Assembly: GCA_020636155.1 (NCBI GenBank)
Contig: JACJYM010000015.1
Coordinates: 1-58,131, forward strand
DNA from: Lewinellaceae bacterium
Lineage (GTDB): Bacteria > Bacteroidota > Bacteroidia > Chitinophagales > Saprospiraceae
DNA length: 58,131 bases
Direction of reading: 5' to 3'
Position numbers and translations under genes: made by a program. Positions 26,104 through 33,514 of the stretch are shown piece after piece. The first letter of the stretch is position 1. Each line of letters begins with the position of its first letter. The notes under the pieces were generated by a model. It did not search any database. It was not told where the DNA came from and saw only the letters and a program-made list of their open reading frames with translations.

Positions 26104-26111
26104 TAAATTTG
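26104..26111 (+). promoter_or_regulatory. -7 element TAAATTTG before the dipeptidase gene
   Basis: TAAATTTG followed by CAC, 32 bases before the start codon at 26144 and just after the tRNA-His terminator. Confidence 0.45.
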
Positions 26112-26143
26112 CACTCTTTCTTTAATCAATTAAATATTATGAA

Positions 26144-27532
26144 ATGATTAAGACTCAAAATTATATTAAGGACAATAAAGATAGATTTTTAGATGAGCTC
26201 TTAGAGCTTCTGCGAATTCCTTCAGTCAGTGCAGATCCAAAGTACAAAGATGATGTCAAAAAAACAGCCGAGTTCATCGCAGAAAAGCTCAGATCTGCAG
26301 GATGCGATAAGGTCGAGATTTTTCCTACTAAGGGTCACCCGATTGTATATGCTGAATCTATTATAAATCCAGACTACCCTACTGTGCTAGTCTATGGGCA
26401 CTACGATGTACAACCACCAGATCCACTTGATTTATGGGATAGTCCGCCTTTTGAACCAGTTATTAAAAAAACAGAAATACATCCCGAAGGTGCTATTTTT
26501 GCTAGGGGTTCTTGTGATGACAAGGGGCAGGTTTACATGCACATAAAAGCTTTTGAATCGATGCGAGCCACTGGAGAGCAAAATTGTAATCTTAAGTTTA
26601 TGATAGAAGGTGAAGAAGAAGTCGGTTCGGATAATCTGGGTACATTTTGTAAAAATCACAAGGACTTACTCTGCGCCGATATGGTACTAATTTCTGACAC
26701 TTCTGTCATCGCCAATGATGTTCCTTCTATCACAGTGGGATTGAGAGGCTTAAGCTATCTCGAAGTAGAAGTTACAGGTCCGAATAAAGATTTGCACTCA
26801 GGTGTATATGGAGGAGCCGTCGGAAACCCGATCAATGTATTATGTGATATGATTAGCTCCATGAAAGATGAAAATAATCACATTACCATCCCCGGATTTT
26901 ACGATGACGTAGAAATCGTGAGCATAGAAGATAGAGCTGCTATGAATCAGGCTCCTTTCAATATCGAGAATTACAAAAAAGAGCTAGGCATTAATGCCAC
27001 ACAGGGCGAGAAAGGATATACAGTACTAGAACAAACCTCTATCAGACCGACACTAGATGTTAATGGAATATGGGGTGGCTATATCGGAGAAGGGGCAAAA
27101 ACAGTTTTACCTTCAAAGGCGTTTGCAAAAATTAGTATGCGATTGGTGCCAAATCAAAAAAGTGAGGAAATTACAAGATTATTTACCGCTCACTTTAAAT
27201 CTAAAGCACCTGATTGTGTAAAAGTTGAGGTCAGACCGCATCACGGCGGTGAAGCGGCGGTAACCCCTACTGACACACCAGAATATCAAGCCGCATCAAT
27301 GGCCATGGAAAAGACTTATGGTAAAAAACCAATTCCTGTACGAGGCGGCGGCAGCATTCCCATTGTGGCATTATTTGAATCCGTATTGGGGCTTAAATCC
27401 GTACTTATGGGTTTTGGTCTAGATAGTGATGATATTCACAGTCCAAATGAACATTATGGAGTGTTTAACTATTTTAAGGGAATAGAAACGATACCCTATT
27501 TTTATCAAAATTATCATGAATTAAAAAAGTAA
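26144..27532 (+). CDS. M20-family metallodipeptidase
   Basis: At 462 residues this is a full-length M20 peptidase of the CNDP/DapE-like dipeptidase group. Metal and catalytic motifs are visible: VLVYGHYDVQPPDP, ARGSCDDKGQV (bridging Asp), EGEEEVGSDNLG (catalytic and ligand Glu), LISDTSV (ligand Asp), and a late His in DDIHSPNEHYG. The lid domain with LHSGVYGGAVGNPI lies in the middle. It has no signal peptide, so it is cytosolic. It probably hydrolyses dipeptides. An FKBP isomerase gene follows after 12 bp. Confidence 0.92.
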   Translation: MIKTQNYIKDNKDRFLDELLELLRIPSVSADPKYKDDVKKTAEFIAEKLRSAGCDKVEIFPTKGHPIVYAESIINPDYPTVLVYGHYDVQPPDPLDLWDSPPFEPVIKKTEIHPEGAIFARGSCDDKGQVYMHIKAFESMRATGEQNCNLKFMIEGEEEVGSDNLGTFCKNHKDLLCADMVLISDTSVIANDVPSITVGLRGLSYLEVEVTGPNKDLHSGVYGGAVGNPINVLCDMISSMKDENNHITIPGFYDDVEIVSIEDRAAMNQAPFNIENYKKELGINATQGEKGYTVLEQTSIRPTLDVNGIWGGYIGEGAKTVLPSKAFAKISMRLVPNQKSEEITRLFTAHFKSKAPDCVKVEVRPHHGGEAAVTPTDTPEYQAASMAMEKTYGKKPIPVRGGGSIPIVALFESVLGLKSVLMGFGLDSDDIHSPNEHYGVFNYFKGIETIPYFYQNYHELKK

Positions 27533-27544
27533 TCGAAACAAATT

Positions 27545-28210
27545 ATGAATAAATTACAAGGATTGTTTTTCTGCTTACTGATGTTTGCCAGTTCTATAAT
27601 GTTGGCTCAGAAATTGACCACAAAAAATGATTCCATACAGTATTCATTGGGATATCAGGCTGCCATGGATTTAAAGGTTAAGGGTATAGACAGCGTGGAC
27701 AGTAGTCTTTTTGTCATGGGGTTATTGCAGACATTGGATAAAGAATCGATGCTTACTAAAGAGGAAGTCAATGAGAATTTGATATCATATCTTACTAAAA
27801 TTCAAAAAGAAAAAAAATTAAAAGTGAAAAAAGAAGGAGAAATGTTTTTGGCTGATAATGCTAAAAAAGATGGTGTGACAACCACCGAAAGTGGATTACA
27901 ATACTTAGTTATAAGTAAAGGTGATGGTACAGTGTCACCCCTACCTACCGATAAAGTGCTAACTCACTATCATGGCACCTTGATAGATGGCACCGTGTTT
28001 GACAGTTCTGTAGATCGAGGAGAGCCTATTTCTTTTGGGCTCAATCAAGTAATTAAGGGCTGGACTGAAGGTCTTCAACTCATGCACGAAGGGGATAAAT
28101 TTAGATTTTTCATACCTTCCAATCTTGCTTATGGCGAGAGAGGTGCTGGAAATGTAATCCCTCCGGGTGCAGCACTTATATTTGATGTTGAGCTGTTGAA
28201 AATATTGTAA
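27545..28210 (+). CDS. Periplasmic FKBP-type peptidyl-prolyl isomerase
   Basis: This 221-residue protein has a signal peptide (cleavage after LAQ near residue 22). An N-terminal helical dimerisation domain like that of FkpA/Mip follows (YSLGYQAAMDLKVKGIDSVD, ~30-100), then an FKBP domain (~110-221) with THYHGTLIDGTVFDSS, GWTEGLQLMHEGDKFRFFIP, LAYGERG and IPPGAALIFDVELL. It should assist folding of exported proteins. trmD starts 10 bp after its stop. Confidence 0.92.
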   Translation: MNKLQGLFFCLLMFASSIMLAQKLTTKNDSIQYSLGYQAAMDLKVKGIDSVDSSLFVMGLLQTLDKESMLTKEEVNENLISYLTKIQKEKKLKVKKEGEMFLADNAKKDGVTTTESGLQYLVISKGDGTVSPLPTDKVLTHYHGTLIDGTVFDSSVDRGEPISFGLNQVIKGWTEGLQLMHEGDKFRFFIPSNLAYGERGAGNVIPPGAALIFDVELLKIL

Positions 28211-28220
28211 AAATCGATTA

Positions 28221-28907
28221 ATGCGGTTTGATATTATTTCCGCCGTACCTGAACTGCTGGTCAGTCCATTTGAACATTCGATAATAAAGAGAGCGACCCA
28301 AAATGGAATTCTGGAAATCAATGTACATGATTTGAGAGTTTATGGTCTTGGGTCGCAAAATCAAATTGATGATTATCAATACGGTGGTGGTGCAGGAATG
28401 GTCATGATGTGTGAGCCACTCGATATGCTTATTAATTCTCTTAAAAAGCAGACGAATTACGACGATATTATTTATCTCACACCTGATGGTAAAAATTTTA
28501 CTCAAAAAATCGCCAATGAACTTTCCTTAGGAGAAAACCTCCTGTTAATATGTGGGCATTACAAAGGGATTGATGAGCGAATCCGCCAACTACACGTGAC
28601 TCGGGAGATATCTATAGGTGATTTTGTCCTGAGTGGTGGAGAAATCGCGGCGGCGGTGCTAGTGGATAGTATATCTCGCTTAGTACCTGGAGTGATGAAT
28701 GATGAGACCTCTGCTCTATTCGATTCTTTTCAAGACAATCTCTTGGCACCACCAGTATATACTCGTCCGGCAGAGTATCAGGGACTCAAGGTGCCAGATA
28801 TACTTCTCTCCGGTCATCAAGCAAAAATTGATGAATGGCGCTACACTCAAGCCCTAGAACGTACTCAATTACGAAGACCCGATTTATTGCAAGATGAGTC
28901 AAACTAA
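28221..28907 (+). CDS. trmD: tRNA (guanine37-N1)-methyltransferase TrmD
   Basis: This 228-residue SPOUT enzyme begins MRFDIISAVPELL. It shows QIDDYQYGGGAGMVMM, LLICGHYKGIDERI, ISIGDFVLSGGEIAA (knot and SAM site) and the C-terminal PPVYTRPAEYQGLKVPD...LLSGHQAKIDEWRY. TrmD adds m1G37 next to the anticodon and prevents +1 frameshifting. The last 14 bases overlap the start of the RsmB-like gene, so the two are coupled. In many bacteria trmD sits with rpsP/rimM/rplS; that context is missing here. Confidence 0.96.
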   Translation: MRFDIISAVPELLVSPFEHSIIKRATQNGILEINVHDLRVYGLGSQNQIDDYQYGGGAGMVMMCEPLDMLINSLKKQTNYDDIIYLTPDGKNFTQKIANELSLGENLLLICGHYKGIDERIRQLHVTREISIGDFVLSGGEIAAAVLVDSISRLVPGVMNDETSALFDSFQDNLLAPPVYTRPAEYQGLKVPDILLSGHQAKIDEWRYTQALERTQLRRPDLLQDESN

Positions 28908-30099
28908 AGTTCACTTTGCACATGCTCAAGCCATCGTTAATTGCCTTTTTGAAATATTCCAAAATGATAGAAAGGCCTCAAAAGCCATTGAGTATCAATT
29001 AAAACAAAACAAAAATGCAGGCTCCCGAGATCGGGCTTTCATTGCAGAAACAACCTATGAAATCGTAAGGTATTGGAGGCTGTTGAGAGCCCTTGACTTA
29101 CAGGAAACTCAGGCCGTTGATACCTCCAGTCTTTGGCGAATTGTCGCCATTTACTTGAACCTTTATCAGGGATTCACCTTGCATTTTGACACCATTTCTA
29201 AGATTGATTTTAAGCTAATCAAAGAAAGATTGAGTCATGCGGAGGCGGAAATGACATTAAAGGAATCGATTCCTAATTGGCTCAATGAAATTGGAATTAA
29301 ATATTATAACAATGAATGGCCTACTCTACTGCATGCACTCAATGTTCCGGCAGAAGTCTACTTGAGAGTCAACACATTAAAAACGACGGCATCAGCTTTA
29401 AAAAAAGAACTTCAAAATCAAGGCATAGAAACCCAAATAATCGATGTAGATGCTCTAGTAGTGGTGAAGCGAAAAAACCTCTTCTCGACCGAAGCTTTTC
29501 AAAATGGATTATTCGAAGTGCAGGATATAGGGAGTCAGCAAATATCAAAAATGCTCCATCCTTTACCAGGTATGAGAGTCATTGATGCCTGTGCCGGTGC
29601 CGGCGGCAAAACACTCCATATTGCCAATCTCATGGAAAACAAAGGAAGCATCATCTCCTTGGATGTAGCTCAATTCAAATTAGACGAACTTAAAAAGCGA
29701 GCTAGGAGGAATGGTGTTTTCAATGTTGAAACGAGACTCATAGAACCCCGAACAATAAAGAAGCTCAAAGAAAGTGCCGACCGACTATTACTTGATGTTC
29801 CCTGCAGTGGTCTCGGTGTACTTCGCCGTAATCCGGATGCTAAATGGAAGCAATCCCCTCAATCTATCCAAGAGGTCATGAACATTCAAAAGGAAATTCT
29901 AAATAATTACCCTAAAATGCTCAAACCTGGCGGGATGATGGTCTATGCGACCTGCAGCATTTGTAAATCTGAGAATGAACACCAGCTACATGCTTTCCTT
30001 TCAGAAAATTCAAACTATCAATTGGTGACAGAAAAAACATTGCTGCCCGACGAATTGAATTCTGATGCATTCTATATGGCATTGATTAAAAAACTCTAA
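28894..30099 (+). CDS. RsmB/NOP-family rRNA cytosine-C5 methyltransferase
   Basis: This 401-residue enzyme has an N-terminal NusB-like helical part (~1-130, AGSRDRAFIAETTYEIVRYWR) and a Rossmann methyltransferase domain. Motif I is DACAGAGGKTLHIA (~231). Motif IV is LLDVPCSGLGVLRRNPD with the conserved Cys (~303). Motif VI is YATCSI with the catalytic Cys (~353). The domain order matches RsmB (m5C967 of 16S rRNA) better than RsmF. Overlap with trmD suggests a small RNA-modification operon. A specific target base is inference. Confidence 0.9.
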   Translation: MSQTKVHFAHAQAIVNCLFEIFQNDRKASKAIEYQLKQNKNAGSRDRAFIAETTYEIVRYWRLLRALDLQETQAVDTSSLWRIVAIYLNLYQGFTLHFDTISKIDFKLIKERLSHAEAEMTLKESIPNWLNEIGIKYYNNEWPTLLHALNVPAEVYLRVNTLKTTASALKKELQNQGIETQIIDVDALVVVKRKNLFSTEAFQNGLFEVQDIGSQQISKMLHPLPGMRVIDACAGAGGKTLHIANLMENKGSIISLDVAQFKLDELKKRARRNGVFNVETRLIEPRTIKKLKESADRLLLDVPCSGLGVLRRNPDAKWKQSPQSIQEVMNIQKEILNNYPKMLKPGGMMVYATCSICKSENEHQLHAFLSENSNYQLVTEKTLLPDELNSDAFYMALIKKL

Positions 30100-30210
30100 T
30101 TATTAATGAGATTTTAACACATCATAATATTTCTATAACTAATCTTGCACAACCCACCTCGTCATACTCGAAATACAGATAAAAATTTATTCACTGTAAA
30201 ATTTTGAGCC

Positions 30211-30891
30211 ATGAAAAAAATAGTCGCATTTACACTCATTTATACCCTATTTGCGAGTTTAGCTACTGCACAATGGTCTGCAGGTATAAAAATAGGTCAC
30301 GTCTCTAGCGATGCCATTGCCGAAAACTCAATCTCGTTTTTAGACAATCAATTGAAATCCATTGATAATTTACAATATGGGCTAGACGTAAAATATGCAC
30401 TTTCTCCGGCTTTTCAGCTAAATTCCGGAATCATGTTTACCCAGAGAGGATTTGAAGTCGATCAAAGTACAAATTTCGGAATCATGGGTTTTGATGTGCC
30501 TATAGGTGCTATGGCACAAACAGAAATCAATTATGCAGAAATTCCACTTTTATTGCAATACAATCATCATATTGGAAATTTAAATTTATTTGCAACTGCT
30601 GGGCCATCAATTGCAAGAGCGACTTCAGCTCACTTAAGAACAAAAGCGAAGTTCATATTTGAATTTAACGTCAGTGATACAGAAATAAATCTCAATTCAG
30701 ATTATATTGATCGTACGGACATCAATCTCAATGCGGGATTGGGTGTCGCATACAATTTTGATCACAATCAAATATTCATAGAGACGAAGTATGGAAGGTC
30801 TATGAATAGCAGTATCAACGATTCATTTATCGACATGAGTTTGTACAATAAGGCACTGCAAATCAATGTAGGTTACTCATATAATTTTTGA
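30211..30891 (+). CDS. Outer-membrane beta-barrel protein (PF13568-like)
   Basis: This 226-residue protein has a signal peptide (cleavage after TAQ, ~residue 21). Amphipathic strands typical of the Bacteroidota porin-family barrel follow: LDVKYALSPAFQLNSGIMFTQ, YAEIPLLLQYN, LNAGLGVAYNF, and a C-terminal strand ending in YSYNF with terminal Phe. Length and strand pattern fit an eight-stranded barrel. No ligand is evident. It is closed by its own terminator at 30920-30948. Confidence 0.78.
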   Translation: MKKIVAFTLIYTLFASLATAQWSAGIKIGHVSSDAIAENSISFLDNQLKSIDNLQYGLDVKYALSPAFQLNSGIMFTQRGFEVDQSTNFGIMGFDVPIGAMAQTEINYAEIPLLLQYNHHIGNLNLFATAGPSIARATSAHLRTKAKFIFEFNVSDTEINLNSDYIDRTDINLNAGLGVAYNFDHNQIFIETKYGRSMNSSINDSFIDMSLYNKALQINVGYSYNF

Positions 30892-30919
30892 TTAATAACA
30901 GATTTAGGATTAGATTAGG

Positions 30920-30948
30920 GGCAGGCATATTTGACCTGCCTTTTTTTT
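30920..30948 (+). terminator. Intrinsic terminator after the barrel gene
   Basis: GGCAGG (30920-30925) and CCTGCC (30935-30940) form a GC-rich stem around a 9-base loop, followed by eight T. Confidence 0.85.
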
Positions 30949-31034
30949 AATTCAATAAGATGTTAAAAAAATGTGAATTAATTTTAGACATCTTGTAACA
31001 AAGAATATTTTTACGCCGTCAAGCAAATATTATT

Positions 31035-31550
31035 ATGAGAAATGATGAAGTAATAAGTCTCATTAATCCTTACAAAGATAAACTGTATCGATTTGCGTTG
31101 AGCATATTGCACAATGTTTATGATGCTGAGGATGTCATGCAAGAACTCCTTGTGAGAATCTGGAAGAAACGAGATGAATTTGTAGAACTGGAAAACAAGC
31201 AAGCCTGGTGTATGACAGTGACGAGAAACCTTGCAATTGATAAAATTAGAAAAAATAAGAAGACTCAAAATAATCTGGATATCTCAGAATGCTACAATGT
31301 CAGTGATAGCAATGCAACACCGGCAGAATTAGTGGTTCGGAATGACGAAATGAAAAAACTGGTGAAAATGATTGATGAATTGAGTGAAAATCAAAAAACC
31401 GTGATTCATCTGAGAGATATCGAAGGATATAGTTATAAAGAAATAAGCGAATTAGCCGGCTTGACCCTAGATCAGGTAAAAATTAACCTGCATAGAGGCC
31501 GACAGGCTTTAAAAGATAAAATTTTAAATAATTTAAGAAAAACAAAATAA
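31035..31550 (+). CDS. ECF sigma-70 factor (second, FecR-independent type)
   Basis: This 171-residue factor has region 2 (KLYRFALSILHNVYDAE, DVMQELLVRIWKKRDEF, NKQAWCMTVTRNLAIDKIRK) and region 4 (LSENQKTVIHLRDIEGYSYK, EISELAGLTLDQVKINLHRGRQALKD). It differs clearly from the sigma factor at 24396. The next gene, one base after its stop, encodes a small single-TM protein rather than FecR, and two small secreted DUF4252-type genes follow. The operon is a self-contained sigma module of unknown stimulus. Confidence 0.94.
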   Translation: MRNDEVISLINPYKDKLYRFALSILHNVYDAEDVMQELLVRIWKKRDEFVELENKQAWCMTVTRNLAIDKIRKNKKTQNNLDISECYNVSDSNATPAELVVRNDEMKKLVKMIDELSENQKTVIHLRDIEGYSYKEISELAGLTLDQVKINLHRGRQALKDKILNNLRKTK

Positions 31551-31551
31551 A

Positions 31552-32010
31552 ATGTCTGATTCAAAATATTTTAAAGACTTGCTCGAAAAATATTGGAATT
31601 GCGAAACTAGTGTAGAAGAAGAATATCAGCTAAAGCAATATTATCAAAATGGACAAGTGGATTCCGAAATGGTTCCGTTTAAGTCCTTTTTTACAAGTTT
31701 AGATGATTTGTCTAATATAAAAATGGAAAAACCATTGGAATCTCTCATGCCAAGGAGTACAGTAAAATCTTTAAATGTGAGAAGTTGGGTATATGCCGCA
31801 GCAGCGTTCTTAGCCTTGGGTTTCATTGCCACATGGATGATAAATCCGGCATTGCTAGGAAAATCATCCATGGTAGAAGTCAAAGATCCTCAAGAGGCGC
31901 TTGCCATTACAAAGGAAGCATTATCAATATTCTCCAACACTGTCAATACAGGTTCTGAAACCGTAGAAATCAGTGTGTCGCACATAGAAAATATTAATTT
32001 ATTAAAATAA
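31552..32010 (+). CDS. Putative single-TM anti-sigma factor
   Basis: This 152-residue protein has an acidic cytoplasmic N-domain with the LLEKYWNCETSVEEEYQLKQ motif (10-29) seen in many Bacteroidota anti-sigma-like proteins, one membrane helix (~79-97, YAAAAFLALGFIATWMI) and a ~50-residue outer tail rich in Ser/Thr/Glu. It lacks the paired-Cys/His zinc site of classical ZAS anti-sigma domains. Its position one base after an ECF sigma gene supports an anti-sigma role; that is inference from context. Confidence 0.7.
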   Translation: MSDSKYFKDLLEKYWNCETSVEEEYQLKQYYQNGQVDSEMVPFKSFFTSLDDLSNIKMEKPLESLMPRSTVKSLNVRSWVYAAAAFLALGFIATWMINPALLGKSSMVEVKDPQEALAITKEALSIFSNTVNTGSETVEISVSHIENINLLK

Positions 32011-32103
32011 CATATCGGTATGTCTAGCTTTTATGCCCGGGAAAATAAAAGCATTAGAAGCAACACTATTAGTTAAATTAGAAAATTTCAATTACAACAG
32101 AAA

Positions 32104-32616
32104 ATGAAAAATTTGTTCATCCTTTTTACAATGCTTGTATCTACTACTCTTTCTTATTCTCAAAGTGTCGTTGATGATTTCATCGGAAAATACGAAAACG
32201 ACGATGCTTTTACCTCAGTATTTGTGAGTCCAAAAATGTTTGACATGATTGGCAAGGTGACTGACGACCAGATGGAGGCCGACCTAAAAGATGTAATCAA
32301 GGACATCAAAGGATTAAAGGTTCTCAGAACGGAAACAGAACCTGATAAATATTTCAAAGAGTTTTCCTCTTCCATCAGTGGTAAAAATTATGACATGCTC
32401 ATGAAGGTGAGAGAAAAAGACCAAAACGTGAAAATTTTCACTCAAGGAAACGGTGACGTTGTCAGTGAACTGGTGATACTAGTCGGTGGTGAAAACGAAT
32501 TCACTTTGCTCAGTTTTATTGGCAATCTCAATTTGGATAAATTGGGAAAATTAGCCGGAAAACTGAATATCGAAGGTGCTGAACACCTTAAAAATCTCAA
32601 CAAGGACAATAAGTAG
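32104..32616 (+). CDS. DUF4252 secreted protein
   Basis: This 170-residue protein has a signal peptide (cleavage after SYSQ, ~residue 20). FIGKYENDDAFTSVFVSPKM and the alternating K/D-rich middle follow (VIKDIKGLKVLRTETEPDKY, then MLMKVREKDQNVKIFTQGNG), with a C-terminal LISFIGNL-type strand (FTLLSFIGNLNLDKLGKLAG). This matches the DUF4252 family, which recurs after ECF sigma genes in Bacteroidota and has no known function. Third gene of the sigma operon, followed by a terminator. Confidence 0.82.
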   Translation: MKNLFILFTMLVSTTLSYSQSVVDDFIGKYENDDAFTSVFVSPKMFDMIGKVTDDQMEADLKDVIKDIKGLKVLRTETEPDKYFKEFSSSISGKNYDMLMKVREKDQNVKIFTQGNGDVVSELVILVGGENEFTLLSFIGNLNLDKLGKLAGKLNIEGAEHLKNLNKDNK

Positions 32617-32657
32617 AATCGCTAAGATTTACAAATAAGCCTTATAATGCAATTCAT

Positions 32658-32700
32658 CAGCGGTTGGTAGTAAAAACATAGTACCAATCGCTGTTTTATT
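32658..32700 (+). terminator. Intrinsic terminator after the DUF4252 gene
   Basis: CAGCGGTTGGTA (32658-32669) pairs with TACCAATCGCTG (32682-32693) with a single G-U, then a T-rich tail. It separates the sigma operon from the second DUF4252-like gene. Confidence 0.8.
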
Positions 32701-32826
32701 TTAAGCAAAATTATATTCAAATGAAACAAACCCTGTCTGGAATAATTAGGACACTTAGGCGGGATGATTAATTTAGAGGATTGCTTTTAGACAAACAAAC
32801 ACTTTTAAACAGATGAAAATTACATT
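32694..32826 (+). repeat. Leader copy A, homologous to the dapB leader (copy B at 41850)
   Basis: This segment aligns with 41850-41985. A ~43-base block around 32703-32747 is about 77% identical by eye, and a ~36-base block ending in the start codon (32784-32819) is about 89% identical, with shared ATGAAAATT. The middle differs by small gaps. The copies lie 9 kb apart, before unrelated genes. Confidence 0.75.
32721..32771 (+). other. Candidate micro-ORF in leader copy A (16 codons, starts MKQTLSGII)
   Basis: ATG at 32721 opens a frame encoding MKQTLSGIIRTLRRDD, then TAA. The matching leader before dapB encodes MKQTISEIITTQK. Of nine differences in the first 11 codons, six fall in third positions. 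No clear ribosome site is seen, so expression is unproven. Confidence 0.35.
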
Positions 32827-33292
32827 ATCAATAATCACATTTATTTTATGCATCAGCCCTATTATGTCTCAAAAAGACGTGTATCATGTATTGAGAAAAT
32901 ACAAAAATGACCAAGGAGTAGTCAGCTACGATATGGAAGGTGATTTTACAAATTTATTCAAAGATCGTAATCTAAAATCGAAACTCACAAAAATGAATAT
33001 ATTGGTGATGGGTGAAGATTTCAATTTCGACAAATCAGACCAAACAGAAATTGACCGAATTTTAAACAATCTTAATTACGAGTTACTAATCAATGTAAAA
33101 AATGTGGATGGCAAGATTAAATTATATGCCATAGATACCGGTAAATACTTATCCAATCTTTATTTGATGGGGGACTATCAAGGAAAAAAAATACTCGTAA
33201 CCATAAACGGAGAGGTGTATTTTGAAGAACTTAGCCAACTCAGTCCAAACATTGACGGAACCGAGGAAATATTCAAACAATTGAAGGATTAA
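32813..33292 (+). CDS. Second small secreted protein, divergent DUF4252-like
   Basis: This 159-residue protein has a signal peptide (MKITLSIITFILCISPIMSQ). The body shares layout with the upstream DUF4252 protein: YHVLRKYKNDQGVVSYDMEG near the start, then MNILVMGEDFNFDKSD, ELLINVKNVDGKIKLYAI and ILVTINGEVYFEELSQL. It is a probable diverged paralogue, though the match is weaker. It lies beyond a terminator and carries a leader homologous to that of dapB, so it may be expressed apart from the sigma operon. Confidence 0.68.
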   Translation: MKITLSIITFILCISPIMSQKDVYHVLRKYKNDQGVVSYDMEGDFTNLFKDRNLKSKLTKMNILVMGEDFNFDKSDQTEIDRILNNLNYELLINVKNVDGKIKLYAIDTGKYLSNLYLMGDYQGKKILVTINGEVYFEELSQLSPNIDGTEEIFKQLKD

Positions 33293-33514
33293 GACTGTTT
33301 GTAGATAAAGGTTTTTGAATAAAATTATATTCCTAGATAAATTTACTAATTTTTATGACACACCATGACAATAAGTCTACGGTGTTTTCAGATATTTGTG
33401 TCAAATTGACATTATTAGTGGATTGGCATAGATTTTAACACAATAACTTTATCAATTATATGCAAAATCTAAAGATTAATATGCATATTTGTTTTAATAT
33501 ATAAAGAAATATAG

